A stretch of DNA of 64,000 nucleotides from Acidimicrobiales bacterium (GTDB taxonomy: Bacteria > Actinomycetota > Acidimicrobiia > Acidimicrobiales > JAVJTC01): the NCBI GenBank assembly GCA_040219085.1, contig JAVJTC010000029.1, positions 186,001-250,000 on the forward strand. Direction: 5' to 3'. The translations under genes were made by a program, and so were the position numbers. The notes under the pieces were generated by a model. It did no database searches. It had not been told where the DNA came from and was given only the letters and a program-made list of their open reading frames with translations. Positions 53,890 to 61,575 of the stretch are shown piece after piece. Every line of letters starts with the position of its first letter. Within the stretch, counting starts at the first letter, position 1.

Positions 53890-54309
53890 ATGAGTGAGAT
53901 CGACCGGCGGACGGGCATGGAGACCCTCTCTGAGGACGAGTGCTGGTCCCTGATGAAGAAGACGGCGGTCGGCCGCCTGGCCGTCTCGATCGGTGGCGTT
54001 CCCGACATCTTCCCCGTGAACTACGTCGTCGACGGTCGCTCGATCGTCGTGAACACGGCGCCGGGGACCAAGCTCGCCGCTGCGGTCTTCGGCGAGGGCG
54101 TCGCATTCGAGGTCGACTCCGTCGACGAGGACAGGAAGCTCGGCTGGAGCATCGTGATCCAGGGCACCGGCACCGAGATCGAGAAACTGGACGATCTCAT
54201 GGACGCCGAGAGCCTCGACGTCGAACCGTGGGCCGACGGGTACAAGGGTCGCTTCCTGCGGATCGACACGGACCGCATCAGCGGCCGACGCATCCCGGGT
54301 CACGACTGA
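53890..54309 (+). CDS. PNPOx-like flavin-binding split-barrel protein
   Basis: The 139-residue protein has a good ribosome site (AAGGAG) and the pyridoxamine-phosphate-oxidase-like fold: VGRLAVSIGGVPDIFPVNYV, then DGRSIVVNTAPGTKLAAAV and VAFEVDSVDED. Members bind FMN or F420 and reduce small molecules, or act as general flavin-binding proteins. It is divergent from the transglutaminase fusion gene and followed 4 bp later by an SDR gene. The substrate is unknown. Confidence 0.87.
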   Translation: MSEIDRRTGMETLSEDECWSLMKKTAVGRLAVSIGGVPDIFPVNYVVDGRSIVVNTAPGTKLAAAVFGEGVAFEVDSVDEDRKLGWSIVIQGTGTEIEKLDDLMDAESLDVEPWADGYKGRFLRIDTDRISGRRIPGHD

Positions 54310-54312
54310 GGC

Positions 54313-55131
54313 GTGACTCCAGCGCCGGTCCATGACCTGAACGGGCATTGCGCGGTCGTCACCGGCGGAGCGCACGGCATCGGTCGCGCCCTCGTCGAGG
54401 CGCTCGCCGAACAGGGTGCGAGGGTCGTCGTTGCCGACGTCGACCTGACGGCCGCGCAGAACCTCGCCGACGCGGTGGGAGGACTCGCCGTCCGCTGCGA
54501 CGTCGCCGAGGAGTCCGACGTGACCGGCCTCGTGACGGCCGCGACCGAGGCGTTCGGTCCCGTCGAGCTGTTCTGCTCCAATGCAGGCATCGCCGACCCC
54601 GCCGACGGACTGTGGAGCACTCCCGAGGAGTTCCGTCGCATCACCGACGTCAACCTCCTCGCCCATGTGTGGGCTGCACGAGCGGTGCTTCCCGGAATGG
54701 TCGCACGCGGACGCGGGAGTCTCCTGCAGACGCTGTCGGCCGCAGGACTCATCACCGGTCCGATGGGTCCGGGCTACACGCTCACCAAACACGGCGCACT
54801 CGGGTTCGCCGAATGGGTGGCGCTCAACTACCGCAACCGGGGCATCCACGTGACGTGCCTGTGCCCGGCCGGGGTGTGGACCGCGATGTCGGGCCATCCC
54901 GACGAGGTTCGAAACGCCGATGCTCCACCGTCCGAAGGAGGGGCACCCACGATGGCCGACTTCGTCGAGCCACGCCTGTGTGCGGAGGTGGCACTGCGCG
55001 CACTCGCCGAACGACGGTTCCTTGCACTCCCGCATCCCACCGTCGGTGATGAGTTCCATGCCAGGGCACGGGACTACGACGCATGGCTCGCGTCCTCGGC
55101 GGTTCCATGCGACGAGCACCCACAGCAGTAG
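54313..55131 (+). CDS. Short-chain dehydrogenase/reductase
   Basis: The 272-residue SDR starts at a GTG 4 bp after the previous stop. It has the cofactor motif TGGAHGIGRALVEALAEQGA, an Asp after beta-2 (VVVADVDL) that favours NAD over NADP, SNAGIADP, and the active-site YTLTKHG (YxxxK). A catalytic Ser is expected in LQTLSAAGL. The substrate cannot be predicted. It is probably co-transcribed with the PNPOx-like gene. Confidence 0.9.
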   Translation: MTPAPVHDLNGHCAVVTGGAHGIGRALVEALAEQGARVVVADVDLTAAQNLADAVGGLAVRCDVAEESDVTGLVTAATEAFGPVELFCSNAGIADPADGLWSTPEEFRRITDVNLLAHVWAARAVLPGMVARGRGSLLQTLSAAGLITGPMGPGYTLTKHGALGFAEWVALNYRNRGIHVTCLCPAGVWTAMSGHPDEVRNADAPPSEGGAPTMADFVEPRLCAEVALRALAERRFLALPHPTVGDEFHARARDYDAWLASSAVPCDEHPQQ

Positions 55132-55249
55132 GACGCGACCCTCGCGAGCCCGGACCGACCTTCGGCCCCGACATGCACCGGCATGACGTGATGTATCGTG
55201 CGCCCGCTGCGACCGCTACGCCGACCCCGGGTCGGTGACGAGGTGACCG

Positions 55250-55696
55250 ATGTACGACAAGATCGTTCTGGGAACTGACGGCTCGGAGAGGTCCCGCCGG
55301 GCCCTCGACCACGCCGTCGGCCTCTGCCAGGCCACCGGCGCGACGCTGCACCTCGTGCAGGGACTCGGCAGTCCGGTCGTGATGGCCGGCACCGAGGGCG
55401 CGATCGCCGCCGCGTCGATCGCCGACGAGGGGACCATCAGCGAGGTGGCCCACCATCTCGAGGAGTTCGTCGCTCCCATCCGCGAACTCGGGGTGTCGGT
55501 CGAGATCCACGTCCGGCCGCAGGCCGGCGCCAGGGCGATCCTCACACTCGCCGAGGAGATCGATGCCGACCTCATCGTCGTCGGCAACCGGGGAATGACC
55601 TCGGCGAGCCGGTTCATCCTCGGCTCCGTACCGAACTCGATCAGCCATCACGCCCCGTGCTCGGTACTGATCGTCGACACCCGCGACCCGGAGTGA
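55250..55696 (+). CDS. Universal stress protein (UspA family)
   Basis: The 148-residue protein has the Usp fold: KIVLGTDGSERSRRALDHAV at the N-terminus and the ATP-binding glycine loop VVGNRGMTSASRFILGSVPN with SHHAPCSVLIV at the C-terminus. ATP-binding Usp proteins aid survival under starvation or low oxygen. It has its own upstream region of about 118 bp and is not clearly in an operon. Confidence 0.93.
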   Translation: MYDKIVLGTDGSERSRRALDHAVGLCQATGATLHLVQGLGSPVVMAGTEGAIAAASIADEGTISEVAHHLEEFVAPIRELGVSVEIHVRPQAGARAILTLAEEIDADLIVVGNRGMTSASRFILGSVPNSISHHAPCSVLIVDTRDPE

Positions 55697-55719
55697 CCCG
55701 GGGGCCAGGCCCCGGAGGA

Positions 55720-56862
55720 TCAACTCACAGCTGAGCGGATCAACTCACAGATCTCGACGGTCGGGCCGGTCCCGGGTGCGGGATAAGCCATCTTGTTGAT
55801 CGTCACCGCCACCCCGAGGCCCGTCACCGGATCGGCGAAGGCCGTCGAGCCACCTGCGCCGCCATGGCCGAACGTCGTCTCGCGGGGCCCCATGGCGCCG
55901 TGGACCTCGCCGCCGCCGGCCACCGGCATGGTCCCCCCGAGTTGGAATCCGAGCCCGTAGCGCAACGGGATACCCAAGACCCGGTCGGTGGCTCTCGCCC
56001 GGACCCGGGTGGCGACAGCGAGGGCGTCGGCACCGACGAGGCGGACGCCGTCGACCTCGCCTCCCGCCGCCAGTGCGGCATAGAGGCGGGCGAGCGCCCG
56101 GGCGCTGAAGTGACCGTTGGCACCCGGCATGCACGCCCGGCGCACCTCTGTCGAGTTGTAGTGCTCCCACATCGCCCGCGGCATCGCCCTGTAGAAGTCG
56201 GAGTCGGCAGGGATGTCGAAGCCCTCACCGGCTGCGACGATCTCGAGGGTCGCGAAACGGTCCGGGTCGTCCGTGGGCCCGTCCACTCCGATGGACAACT
56301 CACCGGCGACCCCGAGCGGCTCGGCGATCTCGGTGCGAACCCAGTCGCGGATGTGGCGACCCGTCGCCCCCGCCACGATCCCGCCGACGATCCAGCCGAA
56401 GGTCACTGCGTGGTATCCCACTGCGGACCCCGGCTCCCACGCCGGGCGCGCCTGTGCCATCCGGGCCAACCCCGCGTCCCAGTCCATGAGGTGCTCGAGA
56501 GCGAAGGGCTCGGGCATCGCATGCAGCCCGGCCTGGTGGCTCACTGCCTGGGCGACGGTCACCGCCTCCTTCCCGTTGGCGGCGAACTCCGGCCAGACCG
56601 CGGCGACGGGTTCGTCGACGTCGAGTAGCCCCCGATCGACAAGTTGGGCCAGGGCGAGCGCCGCCACCCCCTTCGTGACCGAGAAGCTCGCGAACAGCGT
56701 GTCGTGACGGACCGGCCTGTCGTCATCAGGTCCCATAGACCCGGCAGCGACGTCGACGATCGCCTCGCCGTCGAGAACCGCCGCCACCTGGATCCCGATC
56801 TGGGTGCCGTCGCCCACCTGGGCCTCGACCATCTCACGAACCGCATCGTTCACGTCGCTCAT
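55720..56862 (-). CDS. Beta-lactamase-fold serine hydrolase (class C / EstB-like)
   Basis: The ATG at 56862 gives 380 residues, with an AGGATGGGGG stretch just upstream; a second ATG at 56871 is possible. The SxxK motif is SFSVTKG (Ser61, Lys64), the tyrosine motif is GYHAVTFGW, and a late His-Gly motif appears in FGHGGAGGSTAFADP. These mark a class C-like esterase or peptidase of the beta-lactamase/DD-peptidase superfamily. No signal peptide is visible, so an intracellular esterase is more likely than cell-wall work. Confidence 0.9.
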   Translation of the reverse strand: MSDVNDAVREMVEAQVGDGTQIGIQVAAVLDGEAIVDVAAGSMGPDDDRPVRHDTLFASFSVTKGVAALALAQLVDRGLLDVDEPVAAVWPEFAANGKEAVTVAQAVSHQAGLHAMPEPFALEHLMDWDAGLARMAQARPAWEPGSAVGYHAVTFGWIVGGIVAGATGRHIRDWVRTEIAEPLGVAGELSIGVDGPTDDPDRFATLEIVAAGEGFDIPADSDFYRAMPRAMWEHYNSTEVRRACMPGANGHFSARALARLYAALAAGGEVDGVRLVGADALAVATRVRARATDRVLGIPLRYGLGFQLGGTMPVAGGGEVHGAMGPRETTFGHGGAGGSTAFADPVTGLGVAVTINKMAYPAPGTGPTVEICELIRSAVS

Positions 56863-56915
56863 GGCCCCCATCCTCTCGCCTGGTGGCGATGGACCCACGC
56901 CTAGGCTCGTACGCG

Positions 56916-57737
56916 ATGGACGCACCACGCCGCACCGTCTGTATCGCATCGGGCGGCGACGGGATGCGCCGGTCCATGAATGCGATCCACCGGGCCTGCG
57001 GGATCTCGCTGTTGATCGTCGAGGAGGCACCCGTCAGGGCTTCGGCCCGACGACCACACAGCGAAGGTGCCGCGCTACACACGCGGGCACGTCGGCGACT
57101 CGGTGCTGCGGTGCACCGCGTCCGACGGGGCCCGCTCTCCCCCACCACGCCGGTGGAACTGGACCCCGGGATCGAGACCCTCCCGGTGCGCGACGCCTCG
57201 GATCCACGAGTGCGCGCCACCCTGCGCGAGATGGGACCCGACGTGCTCCTGGCGTACGGCGGGTCACTACTCGGCAAGGACGTCCTCGGCCTCGCGGGCA
57301 CCGCACTCAACGTCCACTGGGGTCTGGCGCCGTGGTACCGCGGGCTCTACACCACCGCGTGGGCCCTGCTCGGCTGGGATCCGCACGGCATCGGCATCAC
57401 GGTGCACCACATGTCACCGGTGATCGACGGCGGGCCGATCGCAGCACAGCTGGCCACACCACCCTGTCCCGGCGACGACTACGCGGCCATCCTCAGACGC
57501 CAGCGGGAGGCCGCGGTCGACCTCACCGTCGCCTGCCTTCACCGGATCACGCAGGGGCAGGCGTTGCCGGCCGTCGACCAGGACCGGGAAACGGGCCGGC
57601 TCTACACCGCTGAGCAGTGGTCGCCGTCGCTGTCGACAGCGGTCCTCGATCTCCTGGCCGACGACGGCGCGGCGAGGATGATCGCCCGACCGTCACGGCC
57701 GGGGCCGCTCGACATCGTCCGGCTCGACAAAGCCTGA
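56916..57737 (+). CDS. Formyltransferase-family protein (methionyl-tRNA formyltransferase-like)
   Basis: The ATG at 56916 follows a TAGGCT -10-like element by eight bases, suggesting a leaderless transcript; starts at 56883 or 56889 are also in frame. The 273-residue protein has a formyltransferase core: GPDVLLAYGGSLLGKDVL, the catalytic NxH in LNVHWGLAPWYRG, and the Asp in SPVIDGGPIAAQ. It lacks the C-terminal tRNA-binding domain of Fmt. It more likely formylates a sugar nucleotide or small molecule. The substrate is unknown. It ends in a strong hairpin shared with a small opposite gene. Confidence 0.8.
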   Translation: MDAPRRTVCIASGGDGMRRSMNAIHRACGISLLIVEEAPVRASARRPHSEGAALHTRARRRLGAAVHRVRRGPLSPTTPVELDPGIETLPVRDASDPRVRATLREMGPDVLLAYGGSLLGKDVLGLAGTALNVHWGLAPWYRGLYTTAWALLGWDPHGIGITVHHMSPVIDGGPIAAQLATPPCPGDDYAAILRRQREAAVDLTVACLHRITQGQALPAVDQDRETGRLYTAEQWSPSLSTAVLDLLADDGAARMIARPSRPGPLDIVRLDKA

Positions 57738-57756
57738 CGCCGCGTCGGCGTCAGGC
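57732..57756. terminator. Strong bidirectional hairpin between convergent genes
   Basis: An 11-bp perfect stem (GCCTGACGCCG / CGGCGTCAGGC) with a 3-base loop spans the stop codons of both the formyltransferase gene and the small opposite ORF. It lacks a T run, as is common in high-GC actinobacteria. It probably ends both transcripts. Confidence 0.6.
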
Positions 57757-57867
57757 GCCCTTCGACAGAACCCCACCGACCACCGCGAACTCACCATCGC
57801 CGGGATCGACGTCGCAGATCTCCGGAGCCTCGTAGGGGTGCTCCCCGTTGTCCGTGTCGGTATCCAT
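57751..57867 (-). CDS. Small 38-residue ORF, function unknown
   Basis: An ATG at 57867 is preceded by GGAGG at seven bases, an ideal ribosome site. The frame encodes 38 residues rich in Asp/Glu and Gly (MDTDTDNGEHPYEAPEICD to the end GGVLSKGA) with one Cys. The stop lies in a strong hairpin. The acidic N-terminus and small hydrophobic C-terminus recall short peptide precursors, but no modifying enzyme is nearby. It could also be a small regulatory or structural protein. It sits between the formyltransferase and a tRNA gene. Confidence 0.5.
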   Translation of the reverse strand: MDTDTDNGEHPYEAPEICDVDPGDGEFAVVGGVLSKGA

Positions 57868-57909
57868 GTTCACGCCTCCGGCAATCGACAAGCCATCAGA
57901 CTAGCGCCG

Positions 57910-57994
57910 TGCCCGGGGTGGGAGTCGAACCCACACGCCCCCTGAGGAGCCGAGGGGTTTAAGCCCTCTGCGTCTGCCGTTCCGCCACCCGGGC
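57910..57994 (-). tRNA. tRNA-Leu (anticodon UAA)
   Basis: The 85-nt gene on the minus strand has an acceptor stem GCCCGGG/CCCGGGC, discriminator A, an anticodon stem GAGGG with TAA in the loop, a long variable arm typical of leucine tRNA, and a T-loop GGTTCGACTCC. The CCA end is not encoded. It reads UUA codons, which are rare in such high-GC genomes. Confidence 0.95.
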
Positions 57995-58042
57995 CGTGGC
58001 GCAACGCTAGCCGTGGGCCCGGTAGCGGTGGCCCCGAGGCAC

Positions 58043-58519
58043 TCAGTCGAGTTGGTGGGGTGCGACGACCACGCCGTCGGCGTCGCAGTAGACCCAGGCG
58101 CCCGGCCGGAACACGACGCCGCCGAACTCGACGGGCACATCCCGCTCGCCGCCACCGCGCTTGGTCGCACGCGCCGGGTTCGTGCCGAGGGCCTTGATCC
58201 CCACGGCGATCGTGCCCAGTTCCACGACGTCACGGACGACGCCGTTGACGATCACACCCGCCCAGCCGTTGTCGCGGGCGCGCGCACCCATGCGATCGCC
58301 CACCATGGCGACCCTCAGAGAAGCGTCGTTGTCCACGACCAGGACCGCTCCCCCGCCGTCTTCGGAGAGGACCTCATGGACGTCGAGGTTGTCGTCGTCG
58401 CAGCGCACGGTCTTTACCGGACCGCCGAACGCCGTCACACCGCCCAGATCACGGAACTGGGTGACGCACGACCAGAGTCGCTCGCCGTGGTCGTCGAACA
58501 GGTCAGCGGTGGCCTTCAT
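58043..58519 (-). CDS. RraA family protein (RNase E inhibitor-like / HMG aldolase-like)
   Basis: The ATG at 58519 gives 158 residues beginning MKATADLFDDHGERLW. The family motifs are GGVTAFGGPVKTVRCDDDNL, VLVVDNDASLRVAMVGDRM, and GVIVNGVVRDVVEL with the metal-binding Asp and Arg. Members either modulate RNase E or act as 4-hydroxy-4-methyl-2-oxoglutarate/oxaloacetate aldolases. The retained metal-site residues are compatible with enzyme activity. Confidence 0.9.
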   Translation of the reverse strand: MKATADLFDDHGERLWSCVTQFRDLGGVTAFGGPVKTVRCDDDNLDVHEVLSEDGGGAVLVVDNDASLRVAMVGDRMGARARDNGWAGVIVNGVVRDVVELGTIAVGIKALGTNPARATKRGGGERDVPVEFGGVVFRPGAWVYCDADGVVVAPHQLD

Positions 58520-58718
58520 TCCGCAATCGTCGCGCGGGCCACGACGACGAACCACATGAGCCCGGGGACCCTTCGACCGGCCGCCGGCTCACGGCGGGTG
58601 GACCTTGACGAAAGCTGTCTGGTATGTGACGTTCGTCTCTGGACCGGGTCGGCAGGACTCACGACCATGGACCGGACCCGGCGAAAACGCCGAGGCGGGA
58701 AACACGGGGAGGGCTCAC

Positions 58719-59318
58719 GTGACCACGATCATCGACCAGGCTGCGCGCGCGACAGGCGAGGGCACCGGCGACTCGACGACCACCGGCGAACCACGGGGAA
58801 TGCTGTTCTGGACGATCCTGCGGATCCTCCTGGGGTGGTCGTTCCTGTGGGCTTTCCTCGACAAGATGTTCGGCCTCGGCTTCGCCACGTGCCGAGCCGG
58901 CGACTCGTCCGCCATCGACTTCGGCTGCGACGCAGCGATGATCCAGGGCGGATCGCCGACGTACGGCTATCTCGAGTTCGCCACCAGGGGCAGCCACACC
59001 GGCGATCTGTTCAGCTGGATGGCGTCGTCGGGGCCGAGCTCGATCGGCTTCGCCGACATCGGATTCATGGCGGCGCTCGGTCTCGGCGGAATCGCGCTGA
59101 TGACCGGTATCGGGACGCGTATCGCAGCTGTCGGCGGGGTACTGCTGATGGCCTTCATGTTCCTGGCGGGCGACGTCTGGCCCGAGAACAACCCGATCAA
59201 CTCCAGCCATGTCATCGAGATGGCCGCCTTCGGCGGAATCGCCTGGGTCGGTGCCGGCCGTCTCTCCCTGCAGGGATGGTTCGATCGCCGCTTCCCCGCC
59301 CTGAAGTTCATCCGCTGA
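58719..59318 (+). CDS. DoxX-family membrane protein
   Basis: The GTG at 58719 with GGGGAGG upstream gives 199 residues; the frame is open for 38 codons further upstream but without a site. A polar N-terminus of about 25 residues precedes four hydrophobic segments, with LLGWSFLWAFLDKMFGLGF in the first as in DoxX/DoxD. Related proteins include thiosulfate:quinone oxidoreductase subunits and redox-stress membrane complexes. The partner and substrate are unknown. Confidence 0.85.
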   Translation: MTTIIDQAARATGEGTGDSTTTGEPRGMLFWTILRILLGWSFLWAFLDKMFGLGFATCRAGDSSAIDFGCDAAMIQGGSPTYGYLEFATRGSHTGDLFSWMASSGPSSIGFADIGFMAALGLGGIALMTGIGTRIAAVGGVLLMAFMFLAGDVWPENNPINSSHVIEMAAFGGIAWVGAGRLSLQGWFDRRFPALKFIR

Positions 59319-59320
59319 GT

Positions 59321-59689
59321 TCAGGCCGCGGCGACACCCGCCTCGGCGAGCACCACCCACAGATCCGTCCTCAGGCGGCCGGCCTCGACTCCGTCGAGGT
59401 CGTTGGCCGCGACGACGCCCTCCACCATGTCCGCGAGCACGGCGAGCCAGGGCCGACCCTTCACCAGGACCGCCACCGAACACGAACCGTCGTCACGGCG
59501 GTGCAGCGTCCTGGTGGCGCCGACGACCTTCGGCGGGCTCCGGAACGTCGGCGCCCGCAGGCCGCGTGTACGCGCCACACCTCCGAGCCGGCGGGCGGCC
59601 TCGGCGAAACGCAGCGAGGCCGGCGCCGGACCCGGAGAGGAGGCACCGTCGGTGACGGCGCCACGACGTGTTGGCGGCCCGTACTCCAT
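59321..59689 (-). CDS. Conserved-looking hypothetical protein
   Basis: The ATG at 59689 gives 122 residues; the frame continues upstream into noncoding-like sequence. The second half looks protein-like (FRSPPKVVGATRTLHRRDDG, then VAVLVKGRPWLAVLADMVEG and a leucine-rich C-terminal helix). I do not recognise a family. It is convergent with the DoxX gene, 2 bp away, and divergent from the nuclease gene at 59766. Confidence 0.6.
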   Translation of the reverse strand: MEYGPPTRRGAVTDGASSPGPAPASLRFAEAARRLGGVARTRGLRAPTFRSPPKVVGATRTLHRRDDGSCSVAVLVKGRPWLAVLADMVEGVVAANDLDGVEAGRLRTDLWVVLAEAGVAAA

Positions 59690-59765
59690 CGACACCCATG
59701 ATGACGACCGGGTGTGACAACGCTGCGAACGGCGCCATACGGCGTCGGGGTGTGATGATGAACAG

Positions 59766-60725
59766 GTGGAGTCCGAACAACTGACCCCCGCCCAGCGCGC
59801 CGTGCTCGCCGAACTCGGCGCGACACCCGACGAGCGGCCGCGCTTCGACCCCGCACTGGGAGACCGCCTGCGCGCCCATGTCGAGGCTGACCTCGCCGCC
59901 GTCGCCCACGAGGTCGACCCGCAGGACCCGGTGGTCGTCACCAAGCACGCCCTCGCCATGGTCCACGGCTGCGAGGCGCGCTACCTCGCCGAACAGGCCG
60001 ACCCGTTCGCGTGGACCGTTCCGATGGCGCGCGGCGTGGTCGCCCACAAGGCGATCGAACTCTCGGTGCACCTCGAGGGCGAACCGGAACCACTGGACCT
60101 CGTCGACGAGTCGCTCGCACGCCTCGCCGAGGACGACTGGTCCCTCGGCCAATGGCTCCGCACGCTCGCCGAGGTCGACCTCGCGGAGTTGCGGTCCATC
60201 GCCAACGACCGGGTCTCCGCGTTCCTCGAGTGCTTTCCGCCCCTCAAGTCACGCTGGCGACCCGTCACCGAGAGCCGGGTACGCTCCGAACTGCTCGACG
60301 GGCGGGTCGTTCTCACGGGCAAGGTCGACCTCACCCTCGGACGCGCCGAGGGGAGCACCGCCGGGAAGGTCCTCCTGGACCTCAAGACCGGGCGGACGCA
60401 CCCCCAACATCGCGAGGACCTGCGGTTCTACGCGCTCCTCGAGACGATCCGGATCGGGACACCACCGCGACGGGTCGCCTCGTACTACCTCGACCGGGCG
60501 CGCTTCGAGGCCGAGGACGTCAACGAGGACCTCCTGTTCGCCGCGGCCGAACGCCTACTGGACGGCGCCAGCCGCATGATCGAGCTCGGTGAGCAACCGG
60601 GCGGCGCGGTCAAGCGCACCGGACCGGCCTGTCGTTGGTGCCCGCTTCTGGAGAGGTGCGAGGAGGGCCGACGCCACCTCGACGACGCCGACGAGGCCTC
60701 GGGCATCGACACGGACCTCTACTGA
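59766..60725 (+). CDS. PD-(D/E)XK nuclease family protein with probable Fe-S cluster
   Basis: The 319-residue protein has the RecB-like nuclease set: RGVVAHKAIELSV (His), LTGKVDLTLG (Asp) and VLLDLKTGRTH (Asp-x-Lys). A Cys after MVHGCEARYL and a C-terminal cluster GPACRWCPLLERCEEG form the four-Cys iron-staple pattern of AddB and Cas4-like nucleases. It likely acts on DNA ends or flaps in repair. No cas genes are in the window, so a CRISPR role is not supported. The start is a GTG. Confidence 0.88.
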   Translation: MESEQLTPAQRAVLAELGATPDERPRFDPALGDRLRAHVEADLAAVAHEVDPQDPVVVTKHALAMVHGCEARYLAEQADPFAWTVPMARGVVAHKAIELSVHLEGEPEPLDLVDESLARLAEDDWSLGQWLRTLAEVDLAELRSIANDRVSAFLECFPPLKSRWRPVTESRVRSELLDGRVVLTGKVDLTLGRAEGSTAGKVLLDLKTGRTHPQHREDLRFYALLETIRIGTPPRRVASYYLDRARFEAEDVNEDLLFAAAERLLDGASRMIELGEQPGGAVKRTGPACRWCPLLERCEEGRRHLDDADEASGIDTDLY

Positions 60726-60752
60726 GTCCGACCGGTCTGCCAGACTTCGGTC

Positions 60753-61508
60753 ATGAGCTTCGTCCTGAGTGAGATCACCGACCGCGTGGCGACCATCACG
60801 CTGAACGACCCGGACCGCCGCAACGCCGTCAACCTCGCCATGAACGGCGAGTTGATCGAGGAACTGGACCGGATCGAATCCGAGAACCTCGCCGGGGCCG
60901 TCGTCGTCACCGGCGCCGGCTCAGCCTTCAGCGCCGGGGCGGATCTGAACGACCTGCTCGACGCGATGGACCACGACGAGGTCCGCCGGATCTACGGCGG
61001 GTTCCTGCGCCTCGCCAACTGCGGGCTCCCCACGATCGCCGCGGTCAACGGACCCGCGGTCGGCGCCGGCATGAACCTCGCGCTGGCCTGCGACGTGATC
61101 GTGGCCGGGCGCTCCGCCCGCTTCGACTCGCGGTTCGTCCAGATCGGCCTGCACCCGGGCGGCGGCCACATCTGGCGCCTCGCGGGACGGTGCGGCACCC
61201 AGGCCGCGGCGGCCATGGTCCTGTTCGGCCAGACCCTCGACGGGGCCGAAGCCGAAAGGGTCGGACTCGCCTGGCGCTGCGTGGACGACGATGCACTGCT
61301 CACCGAGTCCACCGCCATCGCAGCGAAGTCCGCCGGCTTCCCCACCGAGCTCGTTCGCCGGGCCAAGCGCACCCTCGACGACTGCCGCGAGATCACCGAG
61401 GCGGGCCAGGCCGTGGAGATGGAGGCCGAACCCCAGGCGTGGTCGATGGGACAACCGGAGTTCAGTGCGCTCGTCGCGAAGCTCCGCTCACAGATCTCGT
61501 CGGGCTGA
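60753..61508 (+). CDS. Enoyl-CoA hydratase/isomerase family protein
   Basis: The 251-residue crotonase-fold protein has ITLNDPDRRNAVNLAM, the oxyanion-hole segments VVTGAGSAFSAGADLNDLLD and ALACDVIVAGRSARFDSRF, and GLHPGGGHIWRLAGRCGTQA. The usual catalytic Glu pair is not complete: the second position (GLHPGGG) has no Glu. It may therefore be an isomerase or other crotonase rather than a hydratase. It follows the nuclease gene by 27 bp. Confidence 0.9.
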   Translation: MSFVLSEITDRVATITLNDPDRRNAVNLAMNGELIEELDRIESENLAGAVVVTGAGSAFSAGADLNDLLDAMDHDEVRRIYGGFLRLANCGLPTIAAVNGPAVGAGMNLALACDVIVAGRSARFDSRFVQIGLHPGGGHIWRLAGRCGTQAAAAMVLFGQTLDGAEAERVGLAWRCVDDDALLTESTAIAAKSAGFPTELVRRAKRTLDDCREITEAGQAVEMEAEPQAWSMGQPEFSALVAKLRSQISSG

Positions 61509-61575
61509 GCCCGCGCAGCCGTCCCGGGCACCGACGTGAGCGGGGCAAGGCCGCCTCAGCCGGGGTCGACGAGGT

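Noticed and set aside
53739-54008. Ninety-codon extension of the transglutaminase fusion
   Set aside because: It overlaps the divergent PNPOx-like gene and its ribosome site; the ATG at 53738 has GGAGG at ideal spacing.
58605-58718. Upstream start for the DoxX protein
   Set aside because: The 38 extra codons have no ribosome site and no conserved pattern, while the GTG at 58719 has GGGGAGG.
59766-60725. Cas4 nuclease
   Set aside because: The Cys pattern and PD-(D/E)XK core resemble Cas4, but there is no CRISPR array or other cas gene, and the N-terminal part differs; a general repair nuclease is the safer reading.
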